Origin: Bordetella genomosp. 9
GTDB lineage: Bacteria; Pseudomonadota; Gammaproteobacteria; Burkholderiales; Burkholderiaceae_B
DNA: 64,000 nt
Assembly (NCBI RefSeq): GCF_002119725.1
Contig: NZ_CP021109.1
Coordinates: forward strand, 2,728,001-2,792,000
Reading direction: 5' to 3'
Position 1 is the stretch's first letter; the number at the start of each line of letters is the position of its first letter. The notes under the pieces were generated by a model. That model was not told the DNA's origin and searched no databases. It saw nothing but the letters and a program-made list of their open reading frames with translations. The translations under genes and the position numbers were made by a program. Below, piece after piece: positions 8,011 through 17,311 of this stretch.

Positions 8011-10611
8011 TTAGACGCGCCCGCCCTCTCCCGCCATTTCCACCATGGCGAAGAAGCGCAGCAAGGCCGGCGGCACCAGCCGTGCCGGCAGTTTCCGCTC
8101 CGGGCCCATCAGAGTCTGCAGCAGGCGGCGCATGACGGCAGCGGAAGGAGCGTGCGCCAGCTGCCAGCACGCCGCGCCGAGCTGGCCCGCCATCAAGGTC
8201 TGGCGCAGCATGGCGTCGTCGCCTGAGCAGCTGCCGGACAGCGGCTGCCAGGCATGGGCCATGTAGCGGAAGGCGCTCTTGGCGTGATCGTGCAGCACCA
8301 GCCAGCGCGCCACCGTGGCGGCGTCGGCCTGCGCCACGCCGACATTGGTCAGCCCGTATACCTGTTGCGTCACGCGGCCCGACGGGCCGATCAGCTTGGC
8401 GCAGACCAGCCGCACCGGCATGGGATCGGCGCCGCGGCCGGCCAGTTGCACTTCCGTTCCCGCGGCCCACAGGCGCAGCGGCACGGCGGCGTCGCCCTGC
8501 ACCTGGGTCAGGCCGACCATGTCTCCCGCCTCGCCCACCGGCACGTAGCCCAGGGTTTTGCCGATGGCCTGCAATGTGGTCGGCGTCTCGTCCTGGATGA
8601 CGCGGAATGCGCCAACCGAACGGGACAGCCAGTCCAGGCCTTGCGCCGAAAGCGATTGCCACAAGGCCGCCGTGCCCGCTGCCAGCAGATGCACCACGGG
8701 CAGCGGCTTCAGTTCGGCCTGCAGCCATGCCGCCCGCCCGGCCAGCGCATCGGCGGCGTTCAGCCTGGCCGGCGGCGTCGCGTCGATGCTGGACACCACG
8801 CCATGGTCCAGCGACAGTTGCTGCGCCGGCGCGCCCAGCGCCGCGCCTCGGTCGCTCAAGAGCAAGGTCGTCATGAGCGTGCCGCCCGGCATGCCCTGCC
8901 CCACCATGCCGATCTGGCCGTGCAGCGCCAGCAAATGGCGCGAGCAGGTCGCGGGAAACTCCGCGCGGGCCGTATCGAGGGGGCGGCGCACCAGATCGCC
9001 CGTGGCCACCGGACGCTCGCCGCTCAGGCCCCGCCACATTTCGCGGGCCTGGACGCAGGCGGGATCGGTATTGATCCATGCCAGCGCGGCTTCCATCTCG
9101 CCTTCCACGTCGGCAGCCGCGCCCTGCGGCCGCAGCATCGCGGACGCCAGGAGCTGACGCCGGCGAACCGGGTCCATGCCGATCTGGCCACCCGCCTGAT
9201 CTCGCGACGCCGACCACAGCGCGGCCAGATCCGCTTCGCTGGGTGTATACAACGCCGGCCGCCGCAGGCAGGCGAAAGCGCCGTCGACGAGTTCGGCGGC
9301 CGTGGGAACGTCCAGGTGTTCCGGCACGCGCTGACCGCGCGACACATAATGAATCGGCAGGCGATGGCGTATCGCCGTATCCAGCGCCGCGGCATAGCGC
9401 GACGCCTCGTCGACCTTGGTGATGATGCAGCCGCGCACGTCTTCGTCGGCGCCATTGCGATAGGCGTGTGCGACTTCGTCCAGGGTGTCGCCCTGGCTTG
9501 CGGCATTCAACACGACCAGCCGCTGGACGGGACGCCCCGCCCCGCACAGCATCGCAGCCTGTTCGGCGACGTGCCGGTCGCGCTGGCTGATCCCAGTGGT
9601 ATCGATCAGTATGATCTTGCGTGCGCCCAGCTCGGCCAGGGTCTGCCGCAATTGCTCCACGTCTCGCACGGAGCGCGTCGGCACGCCCATCAAACGGCCG
9701 TAGATCTGCAGCTGTTCATGGGCGCCGATGCGGAAGTTGTCGGTGGTCAGCATGGCCACCTGCTCGCGTCCCACCCGCGCCACGCAGCGGGCGGCCAGCT
9801 TGGCCAGCGTGGTGGTCTTGCCCACGCCGGTCGGACCGACCAGCGCAAACACGCCGCCGTTGCCGAACAACTCCTCTTCCTGCCCCATCACGGGCAGATG
9901 ACTGATCAATTCGCTGCGGGCCCAGCTGAGCGCGGCGGCAAAACTCATGCGCGGCGGCAGGCGCGACAGCATCGCGCGGATCAGCCCCGCGCTGAAGCCC
10001 GCTTCCATCAAGGTGCGGAACAGCGTCGTGGGCACCGGCTCGCGGCTCAAGCCCTTGCCCCACATCAGGCCGTCGATGCGGGTTTCCAATGCGCCGCGCA
10101 AGGCGTTCAGGGCCTCGGTCACCTGTGCCATATCGGCCGCGCCGTCAGGCGTGTGTCCGGCGTCCTCGTCCACCAGCGCGTACGTGGCGTCGTCGTTCGC
10201 ATAGGCGGGGGCGGCGGCGGAGATGCGCGCAGCGGGAACGGCGCGGGGCTCCGGATCGGGCGCAGGCGCGGCTGCCGCAACGGCGGGCCGGATCATCGGC
10301 TGCGATGCGTGAACGGCAGGCGCCGCATGGACCGGGCGCGGCGGCTGCGGCGCATATCCCGGCTGCGGCGCGAAGGCCGGCGCGGGCGCGCGCGCCGGCG
10401 CGGCGTCCGCAGGCTGCGCCGCGGGCGACGGCCCCGGCTCGGCGACGCGGATGTTGCCGTCGTCGTCGATGGCGGAGGGATCGGTGGCCATGATCTCGAC
10501 GCCGCCGTCGATGCTGCGGCTGGAGATGATCAGCGCATCCGGCCCCAGCGCCTGGCGCACCTCGCGCATCACTTCCCGGTGCGTTGCCGCGAAAAAGCGG
10601 ATGATCTTCAC
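8011..10611 (-). CDS. flhF: FlhF, SRP-type GTPase with a long C-terminal extension
   Basis: FlhF is a signal-recognition-particle-like GTPase that helps place and assemble flagella. The 866-aa product starts at a GTG overlapping the flhA stop (GTGA). It begins MKIIRFFAATHREVMREVRQALGPDALI (B domain), continues through a Pro/Ala-rich linker (about 60-140), an N-domain, and the G-domain with P-loop GPTGVGKTTT (259-267), TTDNFRIGA (289-297), DTTG (337-340) and TKVDEA (398-403). The usual family ends near residue 455. Here about 410 more residues follow with no motif I recognise. No FlhG/FleN partner is adjacent. Confidence 0.93.
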   Translation of the reverse strand: MKIIRFFAATHREVMREVRQALGPDALIISSRSIDGGVEIMATDPSAIDDDGNIRVAEPGPSPAAQPADAAPARAPAPAFAPQPGYAPQPPRPVHAAPAVHASQPMIRPAVAAAAPAPDPEPRAVPAARISAAAPAYANDDATYALVDEDAGHTPDGAADMAQVTEALNALRGALETRIDGLMWGKGLSREPVPTTLFRTLMEAGFSAGLIRAMLSRLPPRMSFAAALSWARSELISHLPVMGQEEELFGNGGVFALVGPTGVGKTTTLAKLAARCVARVGREQVAMLTTDNFRIGAHEQLQIYGRLMGVPTRSVRDVEQLRQTLAELGARKIILIDTTGISQRDRHVAEQAAMLCGAGRPVQRLVVLNAASQGDTLDEVAHAYRNGADEDVRGCIITKVDEASRYAAALDTAIRHRLPIHYVSRGQRVPEHLDVPTAAELVDGAFACLRRPALYTPSEADLAALWSASRDQAGGQIGMDPVRRRQLLASAMLRPQGAAADVEGEMEAALAWINTDPACVQAREMWRGLSGERPVATGDLVRRPLDTARAEFPATCSRHLLALHGQIGMVGQGMPGGTLMTTLLLSDRGAALGAPAQQLSLDHGVVSSIDATPPARLNAADALAGRAAWLQAELKPLPVVHLLAAGTAALWQSLSAQGLDWLSRSVGAFRVIQDETPTTLQAIGKTLGYVPVGEAGDMVGLTQVQGDAAVPLRLWAAGTEVQLAGRGADPMPVRLVCAKLIGPSGRVTQQVYGLTNVGVAQADAATVARWLVLHDHAKSAFRYMAHAWQPLSGSCSGDDAMLRQTLMAGQLGAACWQLAHAPSAAVMRRLLQTLMGPERKLPARLVPPALLRFFAMVEMAGEGGRV

Positions 10612-12722
10612 GCGTTGCCCCCGATCAGCGCGGTCACGCGCACGATGCGTTCATCTGGGATCTCGGTATTCGCCAGCACGCCGAGTTGCGGCACGTGGTG
10701 GCGCAGGAAACGGGACAGCGACGGCCGCAGCGGCGGCGACACCACGAGCACCGGCGCGTTGCCCATGGACTCTTGGCGCGTCACCGCGGCGCGCGTTTCG
10801 CGCAGCAGCGTATCGGCCAGGCCCGGCTCCAGCACGCCGCTGGTGCTGATCGCCTGCGACAGCACGCGTTCCAGCTTCACGTCCAGGCCGATGACGCGCA
10901 CCTCCCCGTCGCCGGGGAACCACTGCTGGGTGATGGCGCGGCCCAGCGCGCGCCGCACCAGGGCAATCAGTTCGTTGACGTCCGGCTGTCCGCCCGCGGC
11001 GGCGTTCAATGCGGCAAGGCGCGGGGCGTGTTCCGACAGCGTATCGATGATGGACCGCATATCGCGGATCGGCACTTCCTCTGCCAGCAGCCCCTGCAGC
11101 ACCTTCTGCAGAATGGTGAGCGACACGGTCTTGGGCACCAGGTCCTCGACCAGCTTGGGCGACTCGCGGCTGATCCGGTCGAGCAGCTGCTGCACTTCCT
11201 GGCGTCCCAGCAGCTGCGAGCCATGGCGATGCATCAGGTGGTTCAGATGAGTGGCCACAACCGTGCTGGCGTCCACCACGGTGTAACCGGCCACCTGGGC
11301 CTGGTCGCGCAGCGACGCGTCGATCCACACCGCCGGCAGGCCGAATGCCGGATCCGTCGTCGGCGTGCCCTTGAGCTTGATGGTGACGCCACCCGGATCG
11401 ATGGCGAGCCATTGTCCCGGCATCGCCACGCCACGCCCCACTTCCACGCCGGACAGGAGGATGACGTAGTCGTTCGGTTTCAGCTCCAGGTTGTCGCGGA
11501 TATGGACGACGGGCGGCAGGAACCCGACATCCTGCGCAAACTTCTTGCGCAGGCTGCGCACGCGATGCAGCAGCTCGCCATTCTGCGAATGGTCCACCAG
11601 GGGGATCAGGCGATAGCCCACTTCCAGGCCCAGCTGGTCCACCATCGAAACGTCTTCCCAGCTGGCTTCCGCAGCCGCGATCTTGGCCTGCTCCTGCGCT
11701 GGCGAGGGTTGCCGTGCCTGCTCGCTGGCGGCGCGGCTTTGTTTCTTGTGCAGCATCCAGCCGCCCACCCCGAAAATCGCGGCCAGGGCCAGAAACGCCA
11801 CATGCGGCATGTTCGGGATCAATCCCATCACGCCGATGATGGCCGCCGTCAGGAAGAGCACGCTGGGATTGGAGAACAGCTGTCCCAGCATCTGCTGGCC
11901 GATATCCTGGTCGTTGGAGACCCGCGACACGACCACGCCGGCGGCGGTGGAAATCACCAGCGCCGGAATCTGCGCGACCAGGCCGTCGCCAATCGTCAGC
12001 AGCGTATAGACCCTGGCGGACTGGCCGATGGACAGATCATGCTGCGCCACGCCGACGATCAGGCCGCCGATGACGTTGATCGCCATGATCAGCAGGCCGG
12101 CCACCGCGTCGCCGCGCACGAACTTGCTGGCGCCGTCCATGGAGCCGTAAAAGTCGGCTTCCTGCGCCACCTCGCCGCGCCGGCGGCGCGCCTCGTCCTC
12201 GCGTATCAGCCCCGCGTTCAGGTCGGCGTCGATCGCCATCTGCTTGCCGGGCATGGCGTCCAGCGTAAAGCGCGCGCCGACTTCCGCGATGCGGCCCGCG
12301 CCCTTCGTGATGACGATGAAGTTGATGATCGTCAGGATGATGAACAGAATGATCCCGATGGCGAAATTGCCGCCGACCAGGAAGTGCCCGAACGCCTCGA
12401 TGACCTTGCCCGCCGCGTCCGGGCCGGTGTGGCCATGCAGCAGCACGACCCGGGTGGAGGCGACGTTCAGCGACAGACGCAGCAGCGTGGCGAACAGCAG
12501 CACCGACGGGAAGGCGGCGAAATCCAGCGGCTTGCGGGTGAACATGGCGACCAGAAGGATCATGATCGCCAGCGAAATATTGAAGGTGAACAGCAGGTCC
12601 AGGATGAACGCCGGCAACGGCAGGATCATCATTCCCAGGACCAGCACGATCAGCAACGGCCCGGCAAGCAGGCGCGCCTGCGCCCCGCCGTTGTTCTTGA
12701 ACATGGCGATCAACGCGCCCAT
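10608..12722 (-). CDS. flhA: FlhA, flagellar type III export gate protein
   Basis: FlhA is the large inner-membrane export gate component whose cytoplasmic domain docks chaperone-substrate complexes. The 704-aa product has about eight N-terminal membrane segments, the conserved FHIPEP-region equivalent (NVASTRVVLLHGH, GRIAEVGARFTLDAMPGKQMAIDADLNAGLI), and a cytoplasmic domain from about residue 330 (VGYRLIPLVD...RIRDNLEL...). Length and motifs match. It begins three bases after the flhB stop and overlaps flhF by four bases. Confidence 0.97.
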   Translation of the reverse strand: MGALIAMFKNNGGAQARLLAGPLLIVLVLGMMILPLPAFILDLLFTFNISLAIMILLVAMFTRKPLDFAAFPSVLLFATLLRLSLNVASTRVVLLHGHTGPDAAGKVIEAFGHFLVGGNFAIGIILFIILTIINFIVITKGAGRIAEVGARFTLDAMPGKQMAIDADLNAGLIREDEARRRRGEVAQEADFYGSMDGASKFVRGDAVAGLLIMAINVIGGLIVGVAQHDLSIGQSARVYTLLTIGDGLVAQIPALVISTAAGVVVSRVSNDQDIGQQMLGQLFSNPSVLFLTAAIIGVMGLIPNMPHVAFLALAAIFGVGGWMLHKKQSRAASEQARQPSPAQEQAKIAAAEASWEDVSMVDQLGLEVGYRLIPLVDHSQNGELLHRVRSLRKKFAQDVGFLPPVVHIRDNLELKPNDYVILLSGVEVGRGVAMPGQWLAIDPGGVTIKLKGTPTTDPAFGLPAVWIDASLRDQAQVAGYTVVDASTVVATHLNHLMHRHGSQLLGRQEVQQLLDRISRESPKLVEDLVPKTVSLTILQKVLQGLLAEEVPIRDMRSIIDTLSEHAPRLAALNAAAGGQPDVNELIALVRRALGRAITQQWFPGDGEVRVIGLDVKLERVLSQAISTSGVLEPGLADTLLRETRAAVTRQESMGNAPVLVVSPPLRPSLSRFLRHHVPQLGVLANTEIPDERIVRVTALIGGNA

Positions 12723-12725
12723 TCC

Positions 12726-13898
12726 TTAAGCTCCTTCGGCGGCGCGCGCGGCGGGGGCCGCGGCGCCCGCTTGCTGCGGGTCCAGTCCAGGCGGGACCGG
12801 TAGATTCGATGGCGGCAGCGGCTGGGCCCAGCCCGGGCGCCAGGCGCGCAGCTGGAAGACCCAGGCCAGCACCTCCGCCACGGCGGTGTACAGCGTCGCC
12901 GGAATTTCCTGGCCCAGATCGACATGGCGATACAGTGCGCGCGCCAGCGGCGGCGCCTCCAGCATCGGCACGCGATTCTCCCGGGCCAGCTCGCGGATGC
13001 GCGCGGCGATCTCGCCCATGCCCTTGGCCACCACGCGAGGCGCCGCCATTTCGCCTTCGCTATAGCGCAGGGCCACGGCATAGTGGGTGGGGTTGGTGAC
13101 GACCACGTCCGCCTTGGGCACTTCGGCCATCATCCGGCGCCGCGCCATCTGGCGCTGCTGCTGGCGGATGCGGGCCTTGACCATCGGGTCGCCTTCGCTT
13201 TCCTTGAATTCCTGGCGCACGTCTTCCTTGCTCATGCGCAGCTTCTTGCCATGGCTGAAGATCTGCCAGGGCACATCCATCGCCGCCACCAGCAGCAAGG
13301 CGCCGACGACAAAGGCGCAGCACATGGCGACGATGTTCAACATGGAGGCAAGCGCCGCCGCGGGCGCCGCATGCATGATGCCGATCATCTCGTCGTGGTA
13401 ATGCCAGATCGCCATGGCGGCGACCGTGCCGACGACGATCGCCTTCGAAATCGCCTTGAGCAGTTCGATCAGCGCCTGCCAGGAAAACATTCGCTTCACG
13501 CCGGCCAGCGGGTCCAGCTTCTGCAGATTGAACTCGAGCGGCTTGCCGGACCAGACCAGGCCGCCCAGCGCCAGGCCGGCGAATATCCCGGCCACGGCCA
13601 GCACGCCCAGCACGGGCAGCACGACCAGCAGGGCATGCCATCCGCTCGCAGCGGCGCCGGCCAGCATCAGGTTCGTGTCGCGCGCGATATGCGGGTCGAA
13701 ACCCAGGGCGTGCCGCATGATGCCGTCCAGCCGGTCGTACAGATAAGCGCCGCCGCCCCAGAGCAGCGCCACGCCGGTGGCCAGCACCAGGAACGTGCTC
13801 AACTCCCGGGAACGGGGAACCTGCCCTTCCTCGCGCGCCTTCTCCAGGCGCCTGGGTGAGGCGGCTTCGGTTTTTTCGAGATCGCTTTCTTCGGCCAT
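12726..13898 (-). CDS. flhB: FlhB, export substrate-specificity switch protein
   Basis: FlhB is the inner-membrane export component that switches from hook to filament substrates after self-cleavage. The 390-aa product starts MAEESDLEKTEAASPRRLEKAREEGQVPRSREL, has four membrane segments, and contains the self-cleavage motif NPTH (in VVVTNPTHYAVALRY). The C-terminal tail beyond the FlhB domain is Pro/Ala-rich. Its start has only a weak ribosome site. The gene heads the flhBAF group. Confidence 0.97.
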   Translation of the reverse strand: MAEESDLEKTEAASPRRLEKAREEGQVPRSRELSTFLVLATGVALLWGGGAYLYDRLDGIMRHALGFDPHIARDTNLMLAGAAASGWHALLVVLPVLGVLAVAGIFAGLALGGLVWSGKPLEFNLQKLDPLAGVKRMFSWQALIELLKAISKAIVVGTVAAMAIWHYHDEMIGIMHAAPAAALASMLNIVAMCCAFVVGALLLVAAMDVPWQIFSHGKKLRMSKEDVRQEFKESEGDPMVKARIRQQQRQMARRRMMAEVPKADVVVTNPTHYAVALRYSEGEMAAPRVVAKGMGEIAARIRELARENRVPMLEAPPLARALYRHVDLGQEIPATLYTAVAEVLAWVFQLRAWRPGWAQPLPPSNLPVPPGLDPQQAGAAAPAARAAEGA

Positions 13899-14221
13899 GC
13901 TGAACGCTTAGGGCCTGCCTGCAGGCCGTAGGAGACGTGGCCAGGCCCGTGGGCGCCCCTGCGGGAGCCTCCTTGCGGATGAAACGGGTCCTGGCAGCGA
14001 AATTTTAGGAAAAGCGTCAGAAAGCGAATGCGCGATCAAGCCGGGGAAAGCGGCGCTTTTCCAGCGGTGGCGCGGGCACGGTGGGGCCGGCCGGCTTGAA
14101 CCGGCGCGCGAGATGAGCGGATGCGGCATGCGGCCGGGCCGCCGCCCGGTAGGGGATGGCCTCGATGCCGGCCGTTGCGTGGACGCGGGCAGGCGACGCC
14201 TGGGGGCGCCCGCCCGGCGAC
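13899..14221 (-). other. cheZ-flhB spacer without a convincing gene
   Basis: The 323-bp spacer holds a small inverted repeat, GGAAAGCG/CGCTTTTCC, near 14044-14062, without a T-run. The sequence nearer flhB, AT-richer around 13990-14010, could contain an flhB promoter, but no clear -35/-10 pair was found. Reading frames here are Arg/Pro/Gly-rich antisense artefacts. Confidence 0.5.
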
Positions 14222-14851
14222 TCAAAAGCCCAGGCTTGCCAGCAGGTCGTCGACCTGGTCCTGGCTGGTCACCACGTCGGCCTTGCCGGCGGGGTTCACC
14301 TGCGGGCCGTTCAACAGGGAAGCGGCCTCTTCGCGGCGCTCGCTGGGAACGTTGTCGATCAGGACCTGCAGCAGCTCCTTCTCGATCGCGCCCACCACGT
14401 CCATCATCTTCATGATGACCTGGCCCGTCAGGTCCTGGAAATCCTGGGCCATCATGATGTCCAGCAGCTTGGACTGGGTCGCCTGCGTCTGCTTCGGCAC
14501 GTCCTGCAGGTAGGTGCGGGTGTCCTTGACCAGTTCGCGCGCCTGCGCCAGCTCCAGCGGCTGGTCGAACCATTCCTGCCAGCGCGTGTCCAGCGCCTGC
14601 GCGCGCTTGGCCATATCTTCCTGGATCGGCTGGGTCTGGTCGATGGCGTTCAGCACCTTGTGCGCGGCCTGCTCCGTCATCTGGGCGACGTAGCGCAAGC
14701 GGTCGCGGGCGTCGGGAATGGCCTGCGCCGCATCCTTGATGGCCTGGTCCAGGCCGAGCTCCCGCATGCTGTCGCGCAGCATCCGGGTCAACTGCGCGAT
14801 ACGGTGGATCAGCTCGCCGGGATCGCCGTTGGGGTTTTGCGTGGTGTCCAT
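14222..14851 (-). CDS. cheZ: CheZ, CheY-P phosphatase
   Basis: CheZ speeds dephosphorylation of CheY-P and so ends the tumble signal. The 209-aa helical product contains the active-site helix [19 protein letters not shown], with the conserved Asp and catalytic Gln. It ends with the CheY-binding peptide [13 protein letters not shown]. It follows cheY by ten bases. CheZ is typical of beta- and gammaproteobacteria, in line with the taxonomic reading. Confidence 0.97.
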   Translation of the reverse strand: MDTTQNPNGDPGELIHRIAQLTRMLRDSMRELGLDQAIKDAAQAIPDARDRLRYVAQMTEQAAHKVLNAIDQTQPIQEDMAKRAQALDTRWQEWFDQPLELAQARELVKDTRTYLQDVPKQTQATQSKLLDIMMAQDFQDLTGQVIMKMMDVVGAIEKELLQVLIDNVPSERREEAASLLNGPQVNPAGKADVVTSQDQVDDLLASLGF

Positions 14852-14861
14852 GGACCTACCC

Positions 14862-15251
14862 TCAGCCGCCGAGTTTTTCGAAGATCTTGTTCAGCTTTTC
14901 CTCGAGCGTCGCGGCGGTGAAAGGCTTGACCACATAGCCGTTGGCGCCAGCCTGGGCCGCCGCGACAATGTTTTCCTTCTTGGCCTCGGCCGTCACCATC
15001 AGCACCGGCAGCTTGGACAGGTTTGCATCGGCGCGGATCTGCTGCAGCATCGACAGGCCGTCCAGGTTCGGCATGTTCCAGTCCGAAACCACGAACTGGA
15101 AACCTCCCGTACGCAGCTTGTCCAGCGCCATCTGGCCGTCCTCGGCCTCGTCGACGTTCTCGAACCCCAGCTCCTTCAGCAGGTTGCGGACGATCCGACG
15201 CATGGTCGGGAAGTCGTCCACCACCAGAATCTTCAAATTTTTGTCAACCAT
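14862..15251 (-). CDS. cheY: CheY, chemotaxis response regulator
   Basis: The ATG at 15251 is preferred: GGAG lies eight bases upstream and the product (129 aa) starts [19 protein letters not shown], as in other CheY proteins. Phospho-acceptor D57 ([10 protein letters not shown]), acidic D12/D13, the switch Thr (MVTAEA) and the conserved Lys (VVKPF) are all present. Phospho-CheY binds the motor switch to cause direction change. A second, different CheY-like gene lies at 21760. Confidence 0.97.
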   Translation of the reverse strand: MVDKNLKILVVDDFPTMRRIVRNLLKELGFENVDEAEDGQMALDKLRTGGFQFVVSDWNMPNLDGLSMLQQIRADANLSKLPVLMVTAEAKKENIVAAAQAGANGYVVKPFTAATLEEKLNKIFEKLGG

Positions 15252-15361
15252 CTCTTGACTCCATAAAAGCCTGCACGCCGCAGCCCCGGCGGGCTCCGCG
15301 CCGGCGCCTTCGCCAGGCGGCACAGCGGCAAAAAGTTATTCCCGGATCACCACGCGCGGCA

Positions 15362-16414
15362 TCATACGCGGTGTCCCCTGTCCCCCGCGTTGGCGAGAAT
15401 GCGTTCGCTCATCGCCTCCAGGGACACGACTTCGTCTGCGGCGCCCAGCGCGATCGCTTCGCGCGGCATGCCGAACACCACGCAGCTCGCCTCGTCCTGC
15501 GCCAGCGTACGCGCGCCCGCGCGTTTCATTTCCAGCAAACCGGCCGCGCCATCCTTGCCCATGCCGGTCAGGATCACGCCCACCGCATTGCGGCCGGCCG
15601 ACACGGCCACCGAGTGGAACAGCACGTCCACCGAGGGCCGGTGCCGATTCACCGGCTCCGACGGATCGAGCTCCACCACATAGTTGGCCCCGCTGCGGCC
15701 CAGCCGCATGTGGTATTCGCCGCCCGGCGCCAGATATACGTGACCGGGCAGCACGCGCTCGCCATGCGTGGCTTCGCGCACCGTCAGGCTGCAAAGCGAA
15801 TTCAGGCGCTGCGCGAAGGACCGCGTGAACCCGGCGGGCATGTGCTGCGTGATCAGGATCGCCGGGCTGTCGGGCGGCAGGGGCTGCAGCACGTGGCGGA
15901 TCGCTTCCGTGCCGCCGGTGGAAGCGCCGATGATGACCAGCTTCTCCGAGCTGGACAGCGGCGAGCGCAGCACCTGTTTGGGCGCGGCCGCCGCCGGCAG
16001 CGCGCGCAGGCGGGCGCGCGCCGCGCCGCGCAGCTTGTCGGCGATCAGCTCGGTGTATTCGAGCAGGCCGTCGCGGATGCCGAGCTTGGGCTTGGTGACG
16101 AAATCCACCGCGCCCAGCTCCAGCGCCCGCAGGGTGATCTCCGACCCGCGCTCGGTCAGGGACGAGACCATGACCACCGGCATCGGACGCAGCCGCATCA
16201 GCTTTTCCAGGAAATCCAGCCCGTCCATGCGGGGCATTTCCACGTCCAGCGTCAGCACGTCCGGATTGTGTTTTTTGATCAGCTCGCGCGCCACCAGCGG
16301 GTCCGGCGCCGTGGCGACCACTTCCATGTCGGGCTGGCTGTTGATGATTTCCGTCATCAGGCCGCGCACCAGCGCCGAATCATCGACGCACAAAACCGAT
16401 ATCTTCTTCTGCAT
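15362..16414 (-). CDS. cheB: CheB, chemoreceptor methylesterase/deamidase
   Basis: The 350-aa product has an N-terminal receiver (D57 in [12 protein letters not shown]) and a C-terminal methylesterase domain with the catalytic serine motif GASTGGTEA, the histidine in TQHMPAGFT, and the aspartate in [11 protein letters not shown]. It removes methyl groups from receptors to adapt the signal. cheR lies 24 bp upstream. No cheD lies between them. Confidence 0.97.
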   Translation of the reverse strand: MQKKISVLCVDDSALVRGLMTEIINSQPDMEVVATAPDPLVARELIKKHNPDVLTLDVEMPRMDGLDFLEKLMRLRPMPVVMVSSLTERGSEITLRALELGAVDFVTKPKLGIRDGLLEYTELIADKLRGAARARLRALPAAAAPKQVLRSPLSSSEKLVIIGASTGGTEAIRHVLQPLPPDSPAILITQHMPAGFTRSFAQRLNSLCSLTVREATHGERVLPGHVYLAPGGEYHMRLGRSGANYVVELDPSEPVNRHRPSVDVLFHSVAVSAGRNAVGVILTGMGKDGAAGLLEMKRAGARTLAQDEASCVVFGMPREAIALGAADEVVSLEAMSERILANAGDRGHRV

Positions 16415-16438
16415 GTCGTTCGCCGTGGGAGCTGGCCC

Positions 16439-17293
16439 TTACGGTCTCCCCAAGCACTCGTAAACGGTCTGCCCGCGCAGGCGGAAATCGCGGCTGATAT
16501 AGCTGAAGTTCTCGGAATGGCCGGCGAACAGCAGCCCGCCCGGTTTCAGCAGGGGAACGAAGCGCTCCAGGATGCGGGCCTGCGTGGGCTTGTCGAAATA
16601 GATCATGACGTTGCGGCAGAAGATGGCGTCGAACTTCTCCTGGATCGGCCACTGCGGCGCCAACAGGTTCAGCGTGTCGAAGCGCACCATCGCGGCCACT
16701 TCGGGGCGCACCCGCGCCTGCCCCGCGGCGGCGCCCTTGCCTTTCAGGAAAAAGCGCTTCAGGCGCGCCTCTTCTATCTTGGCGACGCGCTCGAAAGGAT
16801 AGATGCCGGTGCGCGCGCGCTGCAGCACGTTGGTATCGATATCGGTAGCCAGCACGCTGGCGTTGGCGGCCGCACGCGCGCCCAGCGCTTCCATCAGCGT
16901 GATCGCAATGGAATACGGTTCTTCGCCCGTGGAGGCCGCGCAGCACCAGACCGACACCGGCTGCGGCCGCTGGGCGGCGAACTTCGCGAGAATGGGGAAA
17001 TGGTGCGATTCCCGAAAGAAGGCGGTCAGGTTCGTCGTCAGCGCGTTGACGAACTCTTCCCATTCGGGGTCGTCGGGCGAGCTCTCCAACTGGTCCAGAT
17101 AACTGCCGAAGTCCACGCGGCCAAGACTGCGCAGCCGCCGCGCCAGCCGGCTGTACACCATTTCGCGTTTGTGCGTCCCCAGCGAAATGCCGGCGCGCGC
17201 ATGGATCATGCGGCGCACGCGCGAAAAATCGGCCTCGCGGAAATCGAATTGCCGCTCGACCGGATTCGTAGCCGTCGCTGTCGCCGTCGTCAC
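16439..17293 (-). CDS. cheR: CheR, chemoreceptor methyltransferase
   Basis: CheR methylates receptor glutamates using S-adenosylmethionine. The 284-aa product begins at a GTG with AGAGGA in front. It has an N-terminal helical domain (FSRVRRMIHARAGISLGTHKREMVYSRLARRLR), the SAM-binding motif WCCAASTGEEPYSIAI, and the C-terminal NVMIYFDKPTQ...LLFAGHSENF pattern. Length is typical. It lies 18 bp downstream of the receptor gene it presumably serves. Confidence 0.97.
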   Translation of the reverse strand: MTTATATATNPVERQFDFREADFSRVRRMIHARAGISLGTHKREMVYSRLARRLRSLGRVDFGSYLDQLESSPDDPEWEEFVNALTTNLTAFFRESHHFPILAKFAAQRPQPVSVWCCAASTGEEPYSIAITLMEALGARAAANASVLATDIDTNVLQRARTGIYPFERVAKIEEARLKRFFLKGKGAAAGQARVRPEVAAMVRFDTLNLLAPQWPIQEKFDAIFCRNVMIYFDKPTQARILERFVPLLKPGGLLFAGHSENFSYISRDFRLRGQTVYECLGRP

Positions 17294-17311
17294 TTCATCC
17301 TCTCAGGGCCG

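Noticed and set aside
8011..9246. FlhF extension as a frameshifted separate gene
   Set aside because: The frame is continuous with uniform codon use and no start with a ribosome site at the boundary, so a single long protein is the simpler reading.
8254..11250. Long plus-strand frame opposite flhF and flhA
   Set aside because: Antisense to two genes with full domain structure; composition is Arg/Gly/His-biased with no motif.
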